This document shows positions 1 to 12,800 of a DNA stretch of 64,000 bases, piece by piece. The stretch is taken from NCBI GenBank assembly GCA_016748015.1, contig JAAOMT010000534.1, positions 189,428-253,427 on the forward strand. Direction: 5' to 3'. The DNA is from Geosiphon pyriformis (Eukaryota > Glomeromycota > Glomeromycetes > Archaeosporales > Geosiphonaceae). Each line of letters opens with the position of its first letter. Positions within the stretch are counted from its first letter, which is position 1. A program made the position numbers and the translations under genes. Under the pieces are notes generated by a model. The model saw only the letters and a list, made by a program, of their open reading frames with translations, was not told the DNA's origin and did no database searches.

Positions 1-3000
1 ATTATTAAAAATTTCTGAATAAGTAATATCTAATTTATTTTTAATATTATTTTTATAATCAAAATAACTTATATTAAAATTGTGTTTAGTTTTTACATAA
101 TTTATTAAATAAAAATAAAAATTTGTTATTCAAAAAAGTTTTTAATAGTACTATTATCAAAATTAATACTTTGTAAAAATGTATATTTAATAGAAAACTT
201 TTAAACATTTATATTACTACAAATACAATATAATAATAATACATAACTAAATTATTTGTTTATTTTACTAATAATCTTAAATAATATTGAAATAACTGGT
301 TATTTATAATAATTTATAGCCAAATAATTCAAGTTATTTACAAATAACTTGAATTATTTAAATTATTTTGGTTAATATATAAATTTATATATATAATTAT
401 TATTATTTATAAAATATATTGCAATATTTTTTGTTTTTTAAATAATTATAATTTTAATAATATAGTATTTTATACTTAATATTTAATAGTTCTTAAATTA
501 TCAGAATTTTAATAATACAGTTTATTGTACTTAATATTAAATTATTAAAATTTCAATAATACAGGATTTTGTACCCAATATTTTGTATTTCTCAAATTAT
601 TAGAAATATTTTTTTACAAAAAACTTTGCAATAATAATTTTTTTATTTGGTTGAATCTGTAACAAAAAAACTTTGTTTTTAATATAGTTGACTGTTATTA
701 TAAAGTCAAATATTATTAGCTATTTTCTAAATGCACATCTTTTAAAATTTATACGAAAAATTTAGTTTCTAAAGTATTTATTTAGAAAAATTTTTATATT
801 ATATACTGTACATAAAGAATATTAAAATCTGTTATTTATTTTTAATATATTGTTTTTTAGAGAAATTCAATTAAATTGTTATTTAAAACCAATAAAATTA
901 TTTGATTTAACAATATTTCAAAAATATTTACCTATTAAGTGTCAAAAAAATTTATATTGTTTTACTCATATGAGATATATTGAATCAGTAAATACATAAA
1001 TTTAATAGCAAAATATTTTTACAAAAATGGTTGCAATATTTATTATTCATTTTTAAGTATATAATTTTTATAAAAATTTTTTTTGTAATATTTTGATTTT
1101 TGAAATAATATAGTTTCGCTTTAAATTAAACAAAACATAAAATTTGAAAATAAAACATATTATTTAAAATTTTGAAACTCTTTTAAGTTATCTGAATTGA
1201 TATTCTAAATTTTTTATTATAAAATTATTTTATCCATAGTAATATTTTAATAACTGCTTTAATTTATTAGCTTAAAATATGATTAATTTTTGTTACTTAA
1301 AATTTTAAAAATTAAAAATGATTTATTAATAAAGCATTCTAAAATTTTAAATATTTATAATTATGTTTTATTTATTATTTAAAACAGTCATATTTGGATT
1401 TATAAATTTTTAAAATAGAAAATTTAGCAATAATTGTTGATAAAAAATTAAATTTCGTTATTAAAAAACTTCAATATTTAAACAACAAATCTCATCACAA
1501 ATAACATTACAGTAAATTGGCTACCACTTTTAAATAAAATTATATGTATAAAATAACAATTGAAACTTTTAATTAACAAATTAAATGGTCAATAGTATAT
1601 TAAATTGAGTAATAATTGTTAATTTGTGTTCATGTGATAATAAAAAAGGTATTACTTTTGTGGGGTTTTTAAAAGCTTAAAATTAATTAAAGCTTGATAA
1701 ATTAATTAGACTTACTAAATAATAAAAAATGAATTAATTTGGTTAAAGACTAATGTAATAATTCATAAAACTACTAAAAACAATATATTTTGATTATGGC
1801 AATTCATTAAGTTACACAAATATGATATTCGAAAAGACCAAGATTAAAACTTCAAATTGAATATAAAATTTTCAATGATAACAAATTTATTTGACTTATA
1901 ATAAAATTACAAAAAAGTACAGAATAAAAAAAGGGAAGAACTAAATATCAAAAAGCTGCTTTTTGGCAATCCCACTTTTCCAGATTACAAGTCAGTTTAT
2001 ATTTATATCTATTTTGTATGATAAATTATTTACTATTTAATTGATTAATAATTCAAATAATAATTATTACTAACTATTAATCAAAATATTAATTGCAAAT
2101 ATTAGATACATCTTATTAAACTGTGGTTGGATTATTTTTAACTGCAGTCTTATATTAACATCCTTAAGCTATTTTTAATGTAATTGCCAATTATTTTGAA
2201 ATTTTTCAAATTATTTTAATCCGTTGATCATCACGGATCCCGATGATCTGTCGATTTTTTTTTTTATTTCTTTGGTTATTTAATGATCCAATAAGATGAT
2301 AGTTTTTTACGGTTATTATCTATTTTTGGGTCATATCATTTTATCGTATAACAAAACCAGGAACATATTAGGATCTACAAGATCAACGAGATCTACATGG
2401 AGAATGTGAAAATTACACCCGAGTTAATATTATTCTAATTGCAACAACGCACACAGGCACACAAAACCCAAAGAACAAATTACTCTGGTAATCAAACTTA
2501 ATAAAATAGATTCTGTGTTATATTAGAAATAATTAAGTCTTTTTTAATCTTTCTAATATTTTTTTAATTTAAAATGATTTTGTAAGCAAAGTTATACTTG
2601 TCTTACTAAATAAACATTTAGACTTTTTTTGACTAAAAGATTGATTTTATGTTTCTTATCAAAATATTTTTCAACTTTGATATCACTCATTTTTTTTAAT
2701 ATTTTTTGTAAAATAAAAAATTCCAAACCAATTTTGTAAGAGAAAAGCCAAATGTATAGGTATTTTGAGTTTTTTCTGTGTCGGTTTAAAATATATGGAT
2801 TATCTTTTTTTATTATAATTATTGTTGAATGATATTGTTTTGGTTTAATCTTTCTAAAAATTATCATTATTATTGTTATGATTATTATCAATTCATTTTA
2901 AGTTCAATTAAACTTTTTAAATAGGAAAAGATATAAAAATTATTCAATGATTTCTATTGTAAACCTTTAGCTTTATAAAATTCGACATCGTGGCAGCCTA

Positions 3001-5040
3001 TTAAAAATCTCACTGATTTTAATTATTTGTATCACTTTTGAAATTTACAATGAATTTACTTTTTATTTTTACCAGTATAAATAAGAATGACATTATTTTT
3101 TTTAAAACTTAAAATTATTGTTCAATCCAATCCATTATTTTGGGAAAGCCTTTTAATTTCAATCTTGAATCAAAAAAGTACAAAATAGCAGAGTTTTCTT
3201 TTTAAAAAACCATAAAGATAATTGCAATTAATAATAAAATTTTTACAATAGATTTTATATTTTTAATATTAGAGAACTATTTTATTGATTGCATATTTTG
3301 GGAGAAATTTTCTGTCTAGTGTTTTTCAAAATGTCAAATAAAAAACCTACAATTGATTTTTCTAAAAAACAAATGGATATTTAATCTTAAAAAATTTGAT
3401 TTGAATATATTGTATTTTTTTGATTTTATATTTATGATAAATTACATAAGTAAAAAGTTATTTATTTCAAATATCAAGCAATAATTTATTTATTTTACAA
3501 CTTTTTATAAAAAACTATTAATAAACTATATCTTTTACTTTTATAAAAGCAAAAAAATATAAAAGAATTTTTATTCATTAATTTTTATTAATAGTTTTTG
3601 TTATATAAAGGTTGGAGATGATAGATTTCCTGAATTTAAAGTTACAGTTTATACGATACAATATTAAAATTAAAGCTAAAAAATTTCCAGATAATTAATA
3701 TTTATAAATTATTTAAATGAAAGTTTAATTATTTAAGATGAAACTCGCAATTGAATCAGATTTATATGTAATAAACAATTCTAACTTTTGCAAAAGCAAT
3801 AATTCTAATTAATATTATAAATTTTTGGTATAAAGGAAATAAAAAAAGTTTCTCAAAATTAATCATTAGAACTTAAAAAATTAGCATCTATACAACTTTT
3901 ATTAAAAGATCAAAAGTTGTTTACCTAAACTATTATTAATTTTTCTTATAATATCATAAATTTTTTAATTTTTGCTGTTAAATTAAATACAAATAATGAT
4001 TAAAACTGAAACTTCTACAATTTTGCTTAGTTACTTAAAAATGATTTGTTTTATTCATTTATGGATTGGTTTTAAACCTTTTCTTTAATTCTGGCTATGT
4101 CTGATTAATGGAAGTTTTTATTTATTTATTATAGTTAAATTGTTAACTGACATAAGAGTGGCAACTTTAATTAAAAATTAAAAAAATTAAATTGTTGTTT
4201 TTCATTTTTATTTATATTAAAATCTTGATATTAAATAGATTAAACTTTAATTAAAATATTATGTAAAAAGTTTATATTAGATTAATTAATTATGTTATAT
4301 TAATGTGAATAATTTCTATTACTAAAAACTTTTTTTTGACTAAGTTGACTCAAATATCTCTAAATATCAAATATAAATTTAATTTTTAATTTTATATAAA
4401 CAATATTTATCAGACAAAATAAAATAAATTGCATAAGAATATAGATCGAAAACCTTTTTTATGTTATTCAAAGATTCCTCAATCTCCAAAAAATAAATCT
4501 ATGTTGTTATTAACTTGAAAATTTACATTCTTCTTATGGAACACTAAATATTATTTTTGGAAAAAATATATTAAATCGCTTCGAATTTTAAAAATAGAAA
4601 CCTGAAATTTTCTAGATAATGATAATAAATAAATAAATTGATCATATCAAAAAATTAATTTATTCAACAAAATTTATTTATTAGAAAAAGAGTTTAAATT
4701 TTATTCAAGACATTGAATTCAAGTACCCTTGTTATAATAAATACTTTTGAGTTTAACTATATGAATTAAATGCTTAGTTATTTTACAATTATAAATAACA
4801 TAAATTAATTACAATATAACATGTTGTAACGTTACTTTGACTTGCGTTTAGATAAATTAACGTTCAATAATATAAGTTTTTGTTTTAGTTCTTTCAAAGT
4901 TTAGATTAGATTGTGACCATTTTGTAATTGGCTTAAATTTAAAATTATTATTAATAAATGTGTGCATGAATTGTATATTAACAAAAATGTGTTTTGAAAT
5001 TATATTTAATATTTTGAATATATGTATTGTTTCACTATAT
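1..5040. other. A+T-rich gene desert, no gene recognised
   Basis: Long runs of A and T, with stops in all frames, and no open frame that looks like a protein. The only open frame near 100 codons (2592-2891, minus) is low-complexity Ile/Lys and I do not accept it. A less A+T-rich patch at about 2220-2480 contains a short inverted repeat. A weak hairpin is formed by 3506-3525 and 3581-3605. The stretch is probably decayed repeat DNA, but no family could be read here. Confidence 0.6.
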
Positions 5041-5046
5041 CCATCC

Positions 5047-5105
5047 ATTTATTTATTTATTGCATTGTTTGTTTGTTTATTTGTTTGTTTATTTGTTTGT
5101 TTTTG
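5047..5105. repeat. TTTA/TTTG microsatellite
   Basis: Imperfect tetranucleotide repeat alternating TTTA and TTTG units, read directly from the sequence. No coding or regulatory role is visible. Confidence 0.85.
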
Positions 5106-5211
5106 CCAGTAATTTATCTATTTCTTCTGTTGTAAGCTATCTATGATTTATAATTAATACAATTGCTTATTAAGTATTACACAAATTTTGAGGGGAGAAT
5201 CTTTACTGCCC

Positions 5212-5297
5212 TCAATGTCTAGCGTAAAAGGTAAATACTAAGCCCAATAAAAAAATAGTGACCAATCCTAACACAATTAAATAGGCACACGATTCGG
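5212..5297 (-). CDS. Possible last exon encoding one membrane helix
   Basis: On the minus strand a frame opens after a possible CAG acceptor (first exon base about 5297) and ends at a TGA at 5212-5214. It encodes roughly 28 residues that form one strongly hydrophobic helix (CAYLIVLGLVTIFLLGLVF) followed by a short basic end (YARH). This looks like the C-terminal tail anchor of a small membrane protein. The upstream exons were not found. An overlapping 63-codon frame (5277-5468, minus) also looks partly protein-like and could compete with it. No family is recognised; this is a guess from one helix and an acceptor. Confidence 0.2.
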
Positions 5298-5469
5298 CTG
5301 CATTGCCTCAAATCGACCGAACACTAATCCAATGAACGAAGGGTGGTCATTCACAGCAACAACCAGTTTTTTTTTTCTAAACTCTTTGAACCCAAAAAAT
5401 ATCACAGAATATTCTTGAGACGGGAAAAAAAAGAAGTTTTCTAAAAGAAATTTCAAAACTTTATTCATA

Positions 5470-7245
5470 TTTTAGGTTTGATCAACATGCCAAGAATATC
5501 AAAAGCTCATTACCAAATAATTGAAACAGATGGTTCTGTGTACTTCACATAAATATATTGAAAAGGGCTTGACCAAAAAAACACTTTTAAAGGATCTTTT
5601 GTGTAATTTTTAAATAAATTAAAAAACTTTTTTAACCATAATTAAGCTTGGCTGATGGGAAATAGTAAAAAATTCGACAGGAAAAATTGTTAACCTTAAA
5701 ACCAAAATATAAAGCAAAAACCCTCAATTATAAATAATAATTAATGAAAAAATAAATAAATAAATAAAAATAAAATAATAATTTGCTTTTCCTCTCGAGA
5801 AATATGAAAAATTAATAAATCAAGTTCTTCTATGTAAAATTCCCTATCTAGAAATAAAACTTTCAAACTGGTTTTTCTTCATGTATTCAATAATTAATAG
5901 GTACATTGAAGCTTGGTAAGATGAAGATTTTCAGATCCTAACGATTGATTACTCCAGACATTTTCGTTTTATATTTTTTAGCTATTCCTTGTGTTAATGC
6001 ATCTTTCAATACATTTTCTGAAAAAAAAGTCGTGAACAACAAATATTCTTTAATAAATCTTCCAAAGGAAGGTATAAGTAAAATAAAAATTCACCAAGTC
6101 GATGACACGCAAGGAAGTTAATCCCTTATACTTCTATCTAGCTATATATAGGAAAACTCTAACCATTTCCAGGCTCTGCATAAATCTTTTTTTAAATTAA
6201 CTGAAAAACTCCCATAATCCCGATTGAGTCTTATGGTGTGTTCAAAGTAGATATTTTTACAAAAGAAGGTTTAAGAATTTTGATTAAAATGTTCATATGT
6301 TAAATTTATAATAAATTTTATAACTTGAAAATTCAATGTTCAATTCCAGAATTATTTCTTCACCCTATCTTTTTCAGCTTATATTTAATTTAAGATTTTT
6401 CTCAAAGCCAAGAGGCAATTTCTTGGATATGACAATTTGCTAACTTGTGAGCCCAATTCCATATAACTTTGTACATGATGAATTCCCAATGTGATTACCA
6501 AGTTTTGATAGCCTTATAAAATATATATTTTGTCTGAAAATAAAACACCAAAGTTTGAGGAGATTTCCGTTCCATTTTATTTGTGTTCAGTCTAAATAAT
6601 GCCTAATTGATTGAGAAGCAGGATAATTTTTATAAAATATAAAGGATAATATTAATTGTAGTTAAGTAAGCAAAGAAAATTTAGGCAAGATTTGCGATAT
6701 AATTCGGACAAAAAGTTAAGCTTTTAAAAAACTATTTTGTCCGAGAAATCTCACATTTATGCCCAAATTCGGGAATTCATTTGTAAAGCATAAAGATTTT
6801 CCGTAAATTTTGGCTACCGGATTAGGATTCCATTGTCAAAACGAACGAATGAGATTTTCTACAATGATTCCGAGCGGCTTAAAAAGTTGTGAGACTAAAA
6901 TCAGTAGCACAGATCAGTTATTCGTTCTATCTGAAGGCTTATCAATTTCCATAAGCACCAATAAAAATTCGTTCAATTGACGAGTTATTCCCATAGATTT
7001 TTTTTTTTTGGAGAGGTAAATACAATTTCTTATTTCCTATTTTATATTCGAAGTTTTTAAAGGTAACGCTTAAATGTAAAAATAGAGAAATATTGTGTCG
7101 CTGGATCAAAACCTTAGAATTACAAATCGGCTCAAATATGTCAAAATGAAAGCTTGGGGGATGCATAATAAAGTGTATTAAATTGAGAAATCAAATAAAG
7201 TTTTGTCATAATAAATGAGTTTCGTGTTAAGATTCAAATGCCATT
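5470..7245. other. Intergenic, possible unmodelled exons
   Basis: Base composition is less extreme than in the flanks, so minus-strand exons are possible. A 74-codon frame starts with ATG at 7166 and ends at 6942, and a short in-frame stretch lies around 6730-6830. I could not join them with convincing splice sites or match them to a family. Nothing else is seen. Confidence 0.35.
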
Positions 7246-7975
7246 CTAAATTGCATTCATTTGGTTAACACTGAAAGGAATTTGAAAAAATGATTGAATG
7301 CCTGGAGGATGGTTGTTGTGCTTCACAAAAACGTTTTGCTCTAACGTATTCTCAGGCATGGGAGTTGGATCGAAAATCTCTTGTTGATATATTGGACAAC
7401 GAGTTTGTCCCAAATTGTTGAGCATGAAGTTTGGGTTCATATTCTCTTGAAATTTGGCTGGTATGAACTCTTTTGAATTGGAGTTATCAATGCCAGTGGC
7501 AATCTCAACAAGAGCCTTCAAATCCTCCAAGGAAGTGTCAGATAAAGCACTAGCAGACAACCATTTATTTTGCTTTTCTTCAGTTGGATTTTTTTCGTTT
7601 ATGTGAAATTGAGTGGTCAAAAAATTCTTCTTGAAAATTTATTTTCAACAAATTGTGAGAAAAAATTTGTTTTTTTTACAATTATTTTACAAATTTATCA
7701 CTTACACATTTTGCAATGGGGTTATACTGTTCGGTGGATTTTCCAATGGAATTCACCAAATGTTCGATTCCTTTAAAACTGCCCGACATTATTTTTATGG
7801 ATTTTATACTTTCTTTGCATGTAGGGCATTTTCGATCATCCATAGAAATGTCAACACAGGTTTTTGGATCCTCTCCTGATGTACAATTTTCTTGTAAAAG
7901 CTTAACGCCTTGCATTCTAGGGTTTAAAGCGCGAGTTTTTGGTGAATAGGGATTTCGTAATGTGTTGTCCAACAT
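7246..7975 (-). CDS. Hypothetical protein, two exons, CxxC motif
   Basis: Exon 1 runs from the ATG at 7975 to about 7704, where AAATGT is followed by the donor GTAAGT. Exon 2 starts near 7632 after a CAAG acceptor and ends at the TAG at 7246-7248. Both junctions are phase 0, so the frame is kept. Exon 1 contains CPTCKESIKSIKI, a lone CxxC pair that recalls half of a zinc-binding site, and the second half seems polar and low in structure. There is no signal peptide or membrane segment. I do not recognise the family. The good splice sites and the higher G+C than the surroundings support a real gene. It stands alone, with no close neighbour on either side. Confidence 0.6.
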
Positions 7976-9870
7976 AATTACCCATAAAAAGTGAAAGGCT
8001 TTATGTTTTTCGGTTATGTTTTATGATATAAATTTAAATCGATATTTTTAAAGAAGTCTTGCATAACGAAAACCTAGAATGCAAGGAGGGTCTGATCAAG
8101 CAAGTAATGATGAGCCTTTTCAATATTGCTCTATTTATTAATTTCGTAAAATCACCAAATCTCAATAAATGTAACAATCTAATCATAAAAATAGAAAATC
8201 TTTTTATTTAAGTCCTATAAAAAGATAGCTTTATAAGTTTTAATCTTCCATCAGCAATCAGCAATCGGCAGTATATATATATATATATATATATACTATC
8301 TTTAGGCTTAAAACCTTAAGAAAAATCAAAAGATTCGATGGGAATTTCAAAGTCCACAAAAATTGAAAATTCCTAATTTTTTTTCCAATTTTGTCTTACC
8401 TTTGTTTCTGTTATAACTGGTGAAACAAATCTTTTTTGACCAAGAAAAATTACGAAACAGGATAAAATGTACAAAAGTTTCCCGAATCCAAAGTCACTTG
8501 CTAATACTGATTAATCTAATATATTAATTCCTCAAGTGATTTTTAATGTATGACTAAAACTTAAAAATTTTCTGTAGAAAAATAATGGGGCTTTTTTGAC
8601 TAGCGATTGAGTTTTCTTGATAAAAATATCACCATTATGCTTATCGACAATTGGACCCGTTCCAGGAGCACTATGTTTTCTTTATATGATTACTTAATTT
8701 ATTGAAAGAATAAATGGATTTAGAAAAAAATGCTGATGTGATCTTTTGTGAAGATCTCAGTGTAGATTTGAATTACAGCGCGTACGAGTTGAAAAACCTC
8801 TCAATAAATAAAACAAAAAAAAAGATGGGATGACCAGCAAACTGCATCATTGCCAACCTAAGTTCCATTAATAGAAGATAGGTAATGACTTCTATTCAAT
8901 TTTGCAAACATAGTACTGATATACAATGTTTAATTTTTAGTAACTTTTTGTGTAAATCTCAACAGCATGAATGCTTTGTCAAGAGGCAAAAATCTCATCT
9001 CTTAAGAAACAGTATTGTAAACTGAAAAATAAACACTCTAATTATTTTAAAAAAAGTTTCTTGAATTAATAATTTATTGGAGGATTAATTTATTAAATGA
9101 ATAAAAATTATTCTGACTTTTACATTAAATTTTATTCTATCAATTTCTTTTCAAACAAAAAAACGATTGGTATAAAAATTTTTTGGATTATCGAAGGACT
9201 TTTAATGATTCTATTTTTGTCAAATGATATAGTAGAATTTCTTTGATAACTATTGGTTTCTACCTCTTAATTCAAGAATTGTTCCCCCTTTAATACTCTT
9301 ACTGTAGAAAAAATAATATAAAAACATTCAGAGCTATATTTGTAAAATTAGGAACACATTTCTGCTATATAAAAATTTTATTTCTTCTTGTCTTCGGGTG
9401 TTTGGATGATAAAAAAAATCATTTAATAGTCATTTGCTTGGAAAATATTTAGTCTGCTGCCATGTGAACATAAAATATCAGATTTTTGGTAAAAAATTTG
9501 CTGACTTACACGAATGAAAAAAATTTAGGTTTGAAAAAAAGACTCGAGCCATTAGTTGATCATTACCCAGGTTTGTTGTAACCGTCAAGGTTTTTTTCTA
9601 CCCGGTTCTAACCAAAAGGAGTAACCAATTGTTGACATCCGTACAGAAATTAAATTACACAAATATTTGTCGGATAAAAGATTTATAATCAGATTAACAT
9701 AAATAATGTCACGTTGTCATAACTGATAAAACAATGATTATTGATGTCGGAGAAGATCAGCAGCTTTGTTCAATCAAATCGATCAGATTTTCACCCACAA
9801 GTGCTTTGCGTTATTTAACATGAGAAAGCTTCACGCTTCCGCAATTAATAAATCAGTGGGCCCTCAGATT
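7976..9870. other. Intergenic, no gene recognised
   Basis: Only short open frames interrupted by stops. It includes the TA microsatellite at 8271-8296. A slightly more complex patch at 9540-9860 (for example around 9590-9640) gives no readable protein in any frame. Confidence 0.5.
8271..8296. repeat. (TA)n microsatellite
   Basis: About twelve uninterrupted TA units flanked by G and C. Read directly. Confidence 0.95.
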
Positions 9871-12800
9871 AACGCTAATTATTGAATAATAATAATAATA
9901 ATAACTCTATAATTCAACAAATTGAGAATCAATTTTGTAAAATATATTTTTAGAAAATTTTAGATAAAATCCAAAAAGAATTTGTTTTTTATGCTTAATA
10001 AAAAATAATAATAATTCTATAATATAATTGATAATTTCAATACAAAAATATCAAAACAAAATTTACTATTTTATGTTAATAGCAAGCTGAATTGCATTTT
10101 GTTTTTCATGTAATTAATATTTCAGACTTATTAGTCTTTTATTTTTTATTTTTAATCTGATTGTTAAATTTTTTAAAAGATTAATATAAAACTTTTTTTA
10201 AGCTACAAAAAAAGTATAAAACATTGAATATATTTTTTATATTTTTTATAATTATTTTTCTTAATAACTAATTTATTAGCTGAAACATAAAACATTTAAG
10301 TTGATTAGCTTTTTTAACATTGAATAAATTATTATCTAAACTTTAAATTATTAAAAATTATTTTTAAAATTTACAAATTACAAATTCATATTATTTGATG
10401 TAAATTATATTTACTTGTAATATTAAATTTTATGTTTGCAACATAAAAAATTAATTAATTTTTTTTTCAAAATAGATTAAAAATCTTTAAAATTTTACAT
10501 AAATTATTCACAACTTTTAAAATTATTCATTTATTTTATTGTTAAAAAACTGAATTTTAAATTAGAATACAAACCAATATTTAAAAAACATAAATTCAAT
10601 TTGCTTAAATTATTTTTAGTCAATGTTTTATTAATTTAGATATTCTAAAATAAAGTTTTAATACAAATTATTGCGAAAATTATTATCTTTAATACATCTT
10701 AATATTATTTTTATAATATATATAAAAATTAAAAAATATGCCGTTTTTATTTATTTATCAAATCTTTAACACAAATAAACATGCTACACATATTAATATA
10801 ATATTTTTTTTAAAAGAATGCTTAATCATTGGTGTCATAGATTATCTATTATATAATCATATCAAACAGGCGGGTGGTTAAAACAATAACTATCCGAAAT
10901 CTGGCAATTTTAGTATGAGAAAGCAATGTAACATTAACAAAAGCAATAATTTTAGTTGTATTGCTGTGACTGTGGCACTAAAAGTGCTTAATAATTTCAT
11001 GTTTCGATATTATTGATTAGGTAAATGGGCGGAAAGACAAAATATATGACGGTGGAATGTTATGTAACATAAAAGTAAATAAATAATATTTACATATTGC
11101 CAGAATATTATCAAATTATTAGATAAAATAGAAAATAAGAAATTTATAATTTATAATTTTTTTCCTTTATTTTTTCATGGCTAAATGATTAGTAAAAGAA
11201 TAATATAGTTAATTATCAATTTATAAAAAACACCCTTATCATTTCAAGATAAATTCAAAAAGTTTTAAATAATCTCTTATTTATAAATGCATCTTTGTAG
11301 TTTTAATGTTTTATTAACAATTATAGCATTTAATAAAAAATGCTTAAATATTAAAATATGTGAATAATAATAAAAGTTTTTTCTTTAATCTAAAAATTAT
11401 CATCTCATAATTTTGAAATGAAATAATTTTTTTTAAATACGCTGTTACTGGAAAAATTAGCATTATAGTTTAGGTAATTTTATGCGTTAGGATGGTTATT
11501 TTGTTATTGGTTTTTGGCCGTATGTCTGCTAATAGTTTTCTGTTTGTACGCTAATATAATTTTTGCTTAGGTTATAATGTATTCTGCTTCTTATGTAATT
11601 AAATCTTTTTGATTTCAATTGGTTTTTTTAAATACTTTTTCTTTTTAATTTAAAAGTAGTAACAAATTTATTATAAACTCTTTGTTAAATGTCTAAAAAT
11701 TTGTTGTTCAAATACTGCCGCATTTTTTATTTTAAAAATTTTTATATTTATAACTATTTCTTTAAATTTTTTAAATTAAGACTGTTTCTAAGACTATATT
11801 AAACTATTTCTCAGGTCAATTTTTCTAATGCAATTGCATAAAAAAATAAAAATTTTGTATTCAAAGTATTTTTAATTTTCATAATTTATATTAGTGTCTC
11901 AAATTGTATATTTTTAATTATTAAATTTCAGTTTAAATTTCGGTTTATTTTGTTTTTTATTAAACAAATGAATAATTAATGCATTTTTTTGAAAAAATAA
12001 TCGCTTCTTATACAAAATTTAAGAAAATCTATTTAATCTTTAGCAATTTTATTTTAAATCTTAAAATTCTGGGTATTACATGCTGTATTTAATTATTTTT
12101 TGTTGATTAATGTTAAGAAAAATCAATTAATAGTATTTGCTAATTAAAACTAAATGATTAATGTTGAATAATACAATTGAATTGGGTCTGGTCTTTAACT
12201 AAGCATTAGAAAAACAGATAATTAGATAAACTTGTTTAATGTTAAAGTTGTTTCGATATTCACAAATAAATCTGTAAAAAATATGAATTCTAAAACAGTT
12301 TCTGGTAGTACAATAGTGAACTTTGCCAATATAAACAAAGAAATTGGTATTGGTATAAAAAAAGCAATATTGTTAATGTTAACAGAATTGACAGCTGACT
12401 TTAAAATGTGTACCTAAAAGCAAATATATATTATATTTATAAATAGTAGTATTATTACTAATATTTATAAATCTGAGATTGTAAATTCTAAATCCAATTA
12501 TAAAAACAAATACTAAATAAAAAATACAAGATTATGAACTTAATATTAAATAAAAACTTTTAGCATATTAGAATAAAATTAAAATAAATAAAATAAAATA
12601 AGTTAACAAATTATTTAATAATTAATACTATAATATTAAAATTTAAGCTGTTATATAAAATTATAAATAAACATTTAAAAAACAAAAAATTTTAACTTTT
12701 TTGGTAATTTTTAATATTTAGGTTTATACAACTAATTATACCAAATGGAAATTAAAATATGCTTAAAAATTTCTAAATATAAACTTAAATATATTATTAA

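Noticed and set aside
2592-2891. 99-codon minus frame
   Set aside because: Low-complexity Ile/Lys sequence in A+T-rich DNA, no motif, typical chance frame.
7570-7949. Three plus-strand frames across the hypothetical gene
   Set aside because: They lie antisense to the two-exon minus gene, which has good splice sites and phase.
12232-12417. 61-codon plus frame
   Set aside because: Slightly more balanced than neighbours but no motif, splice partner or conservation clue.
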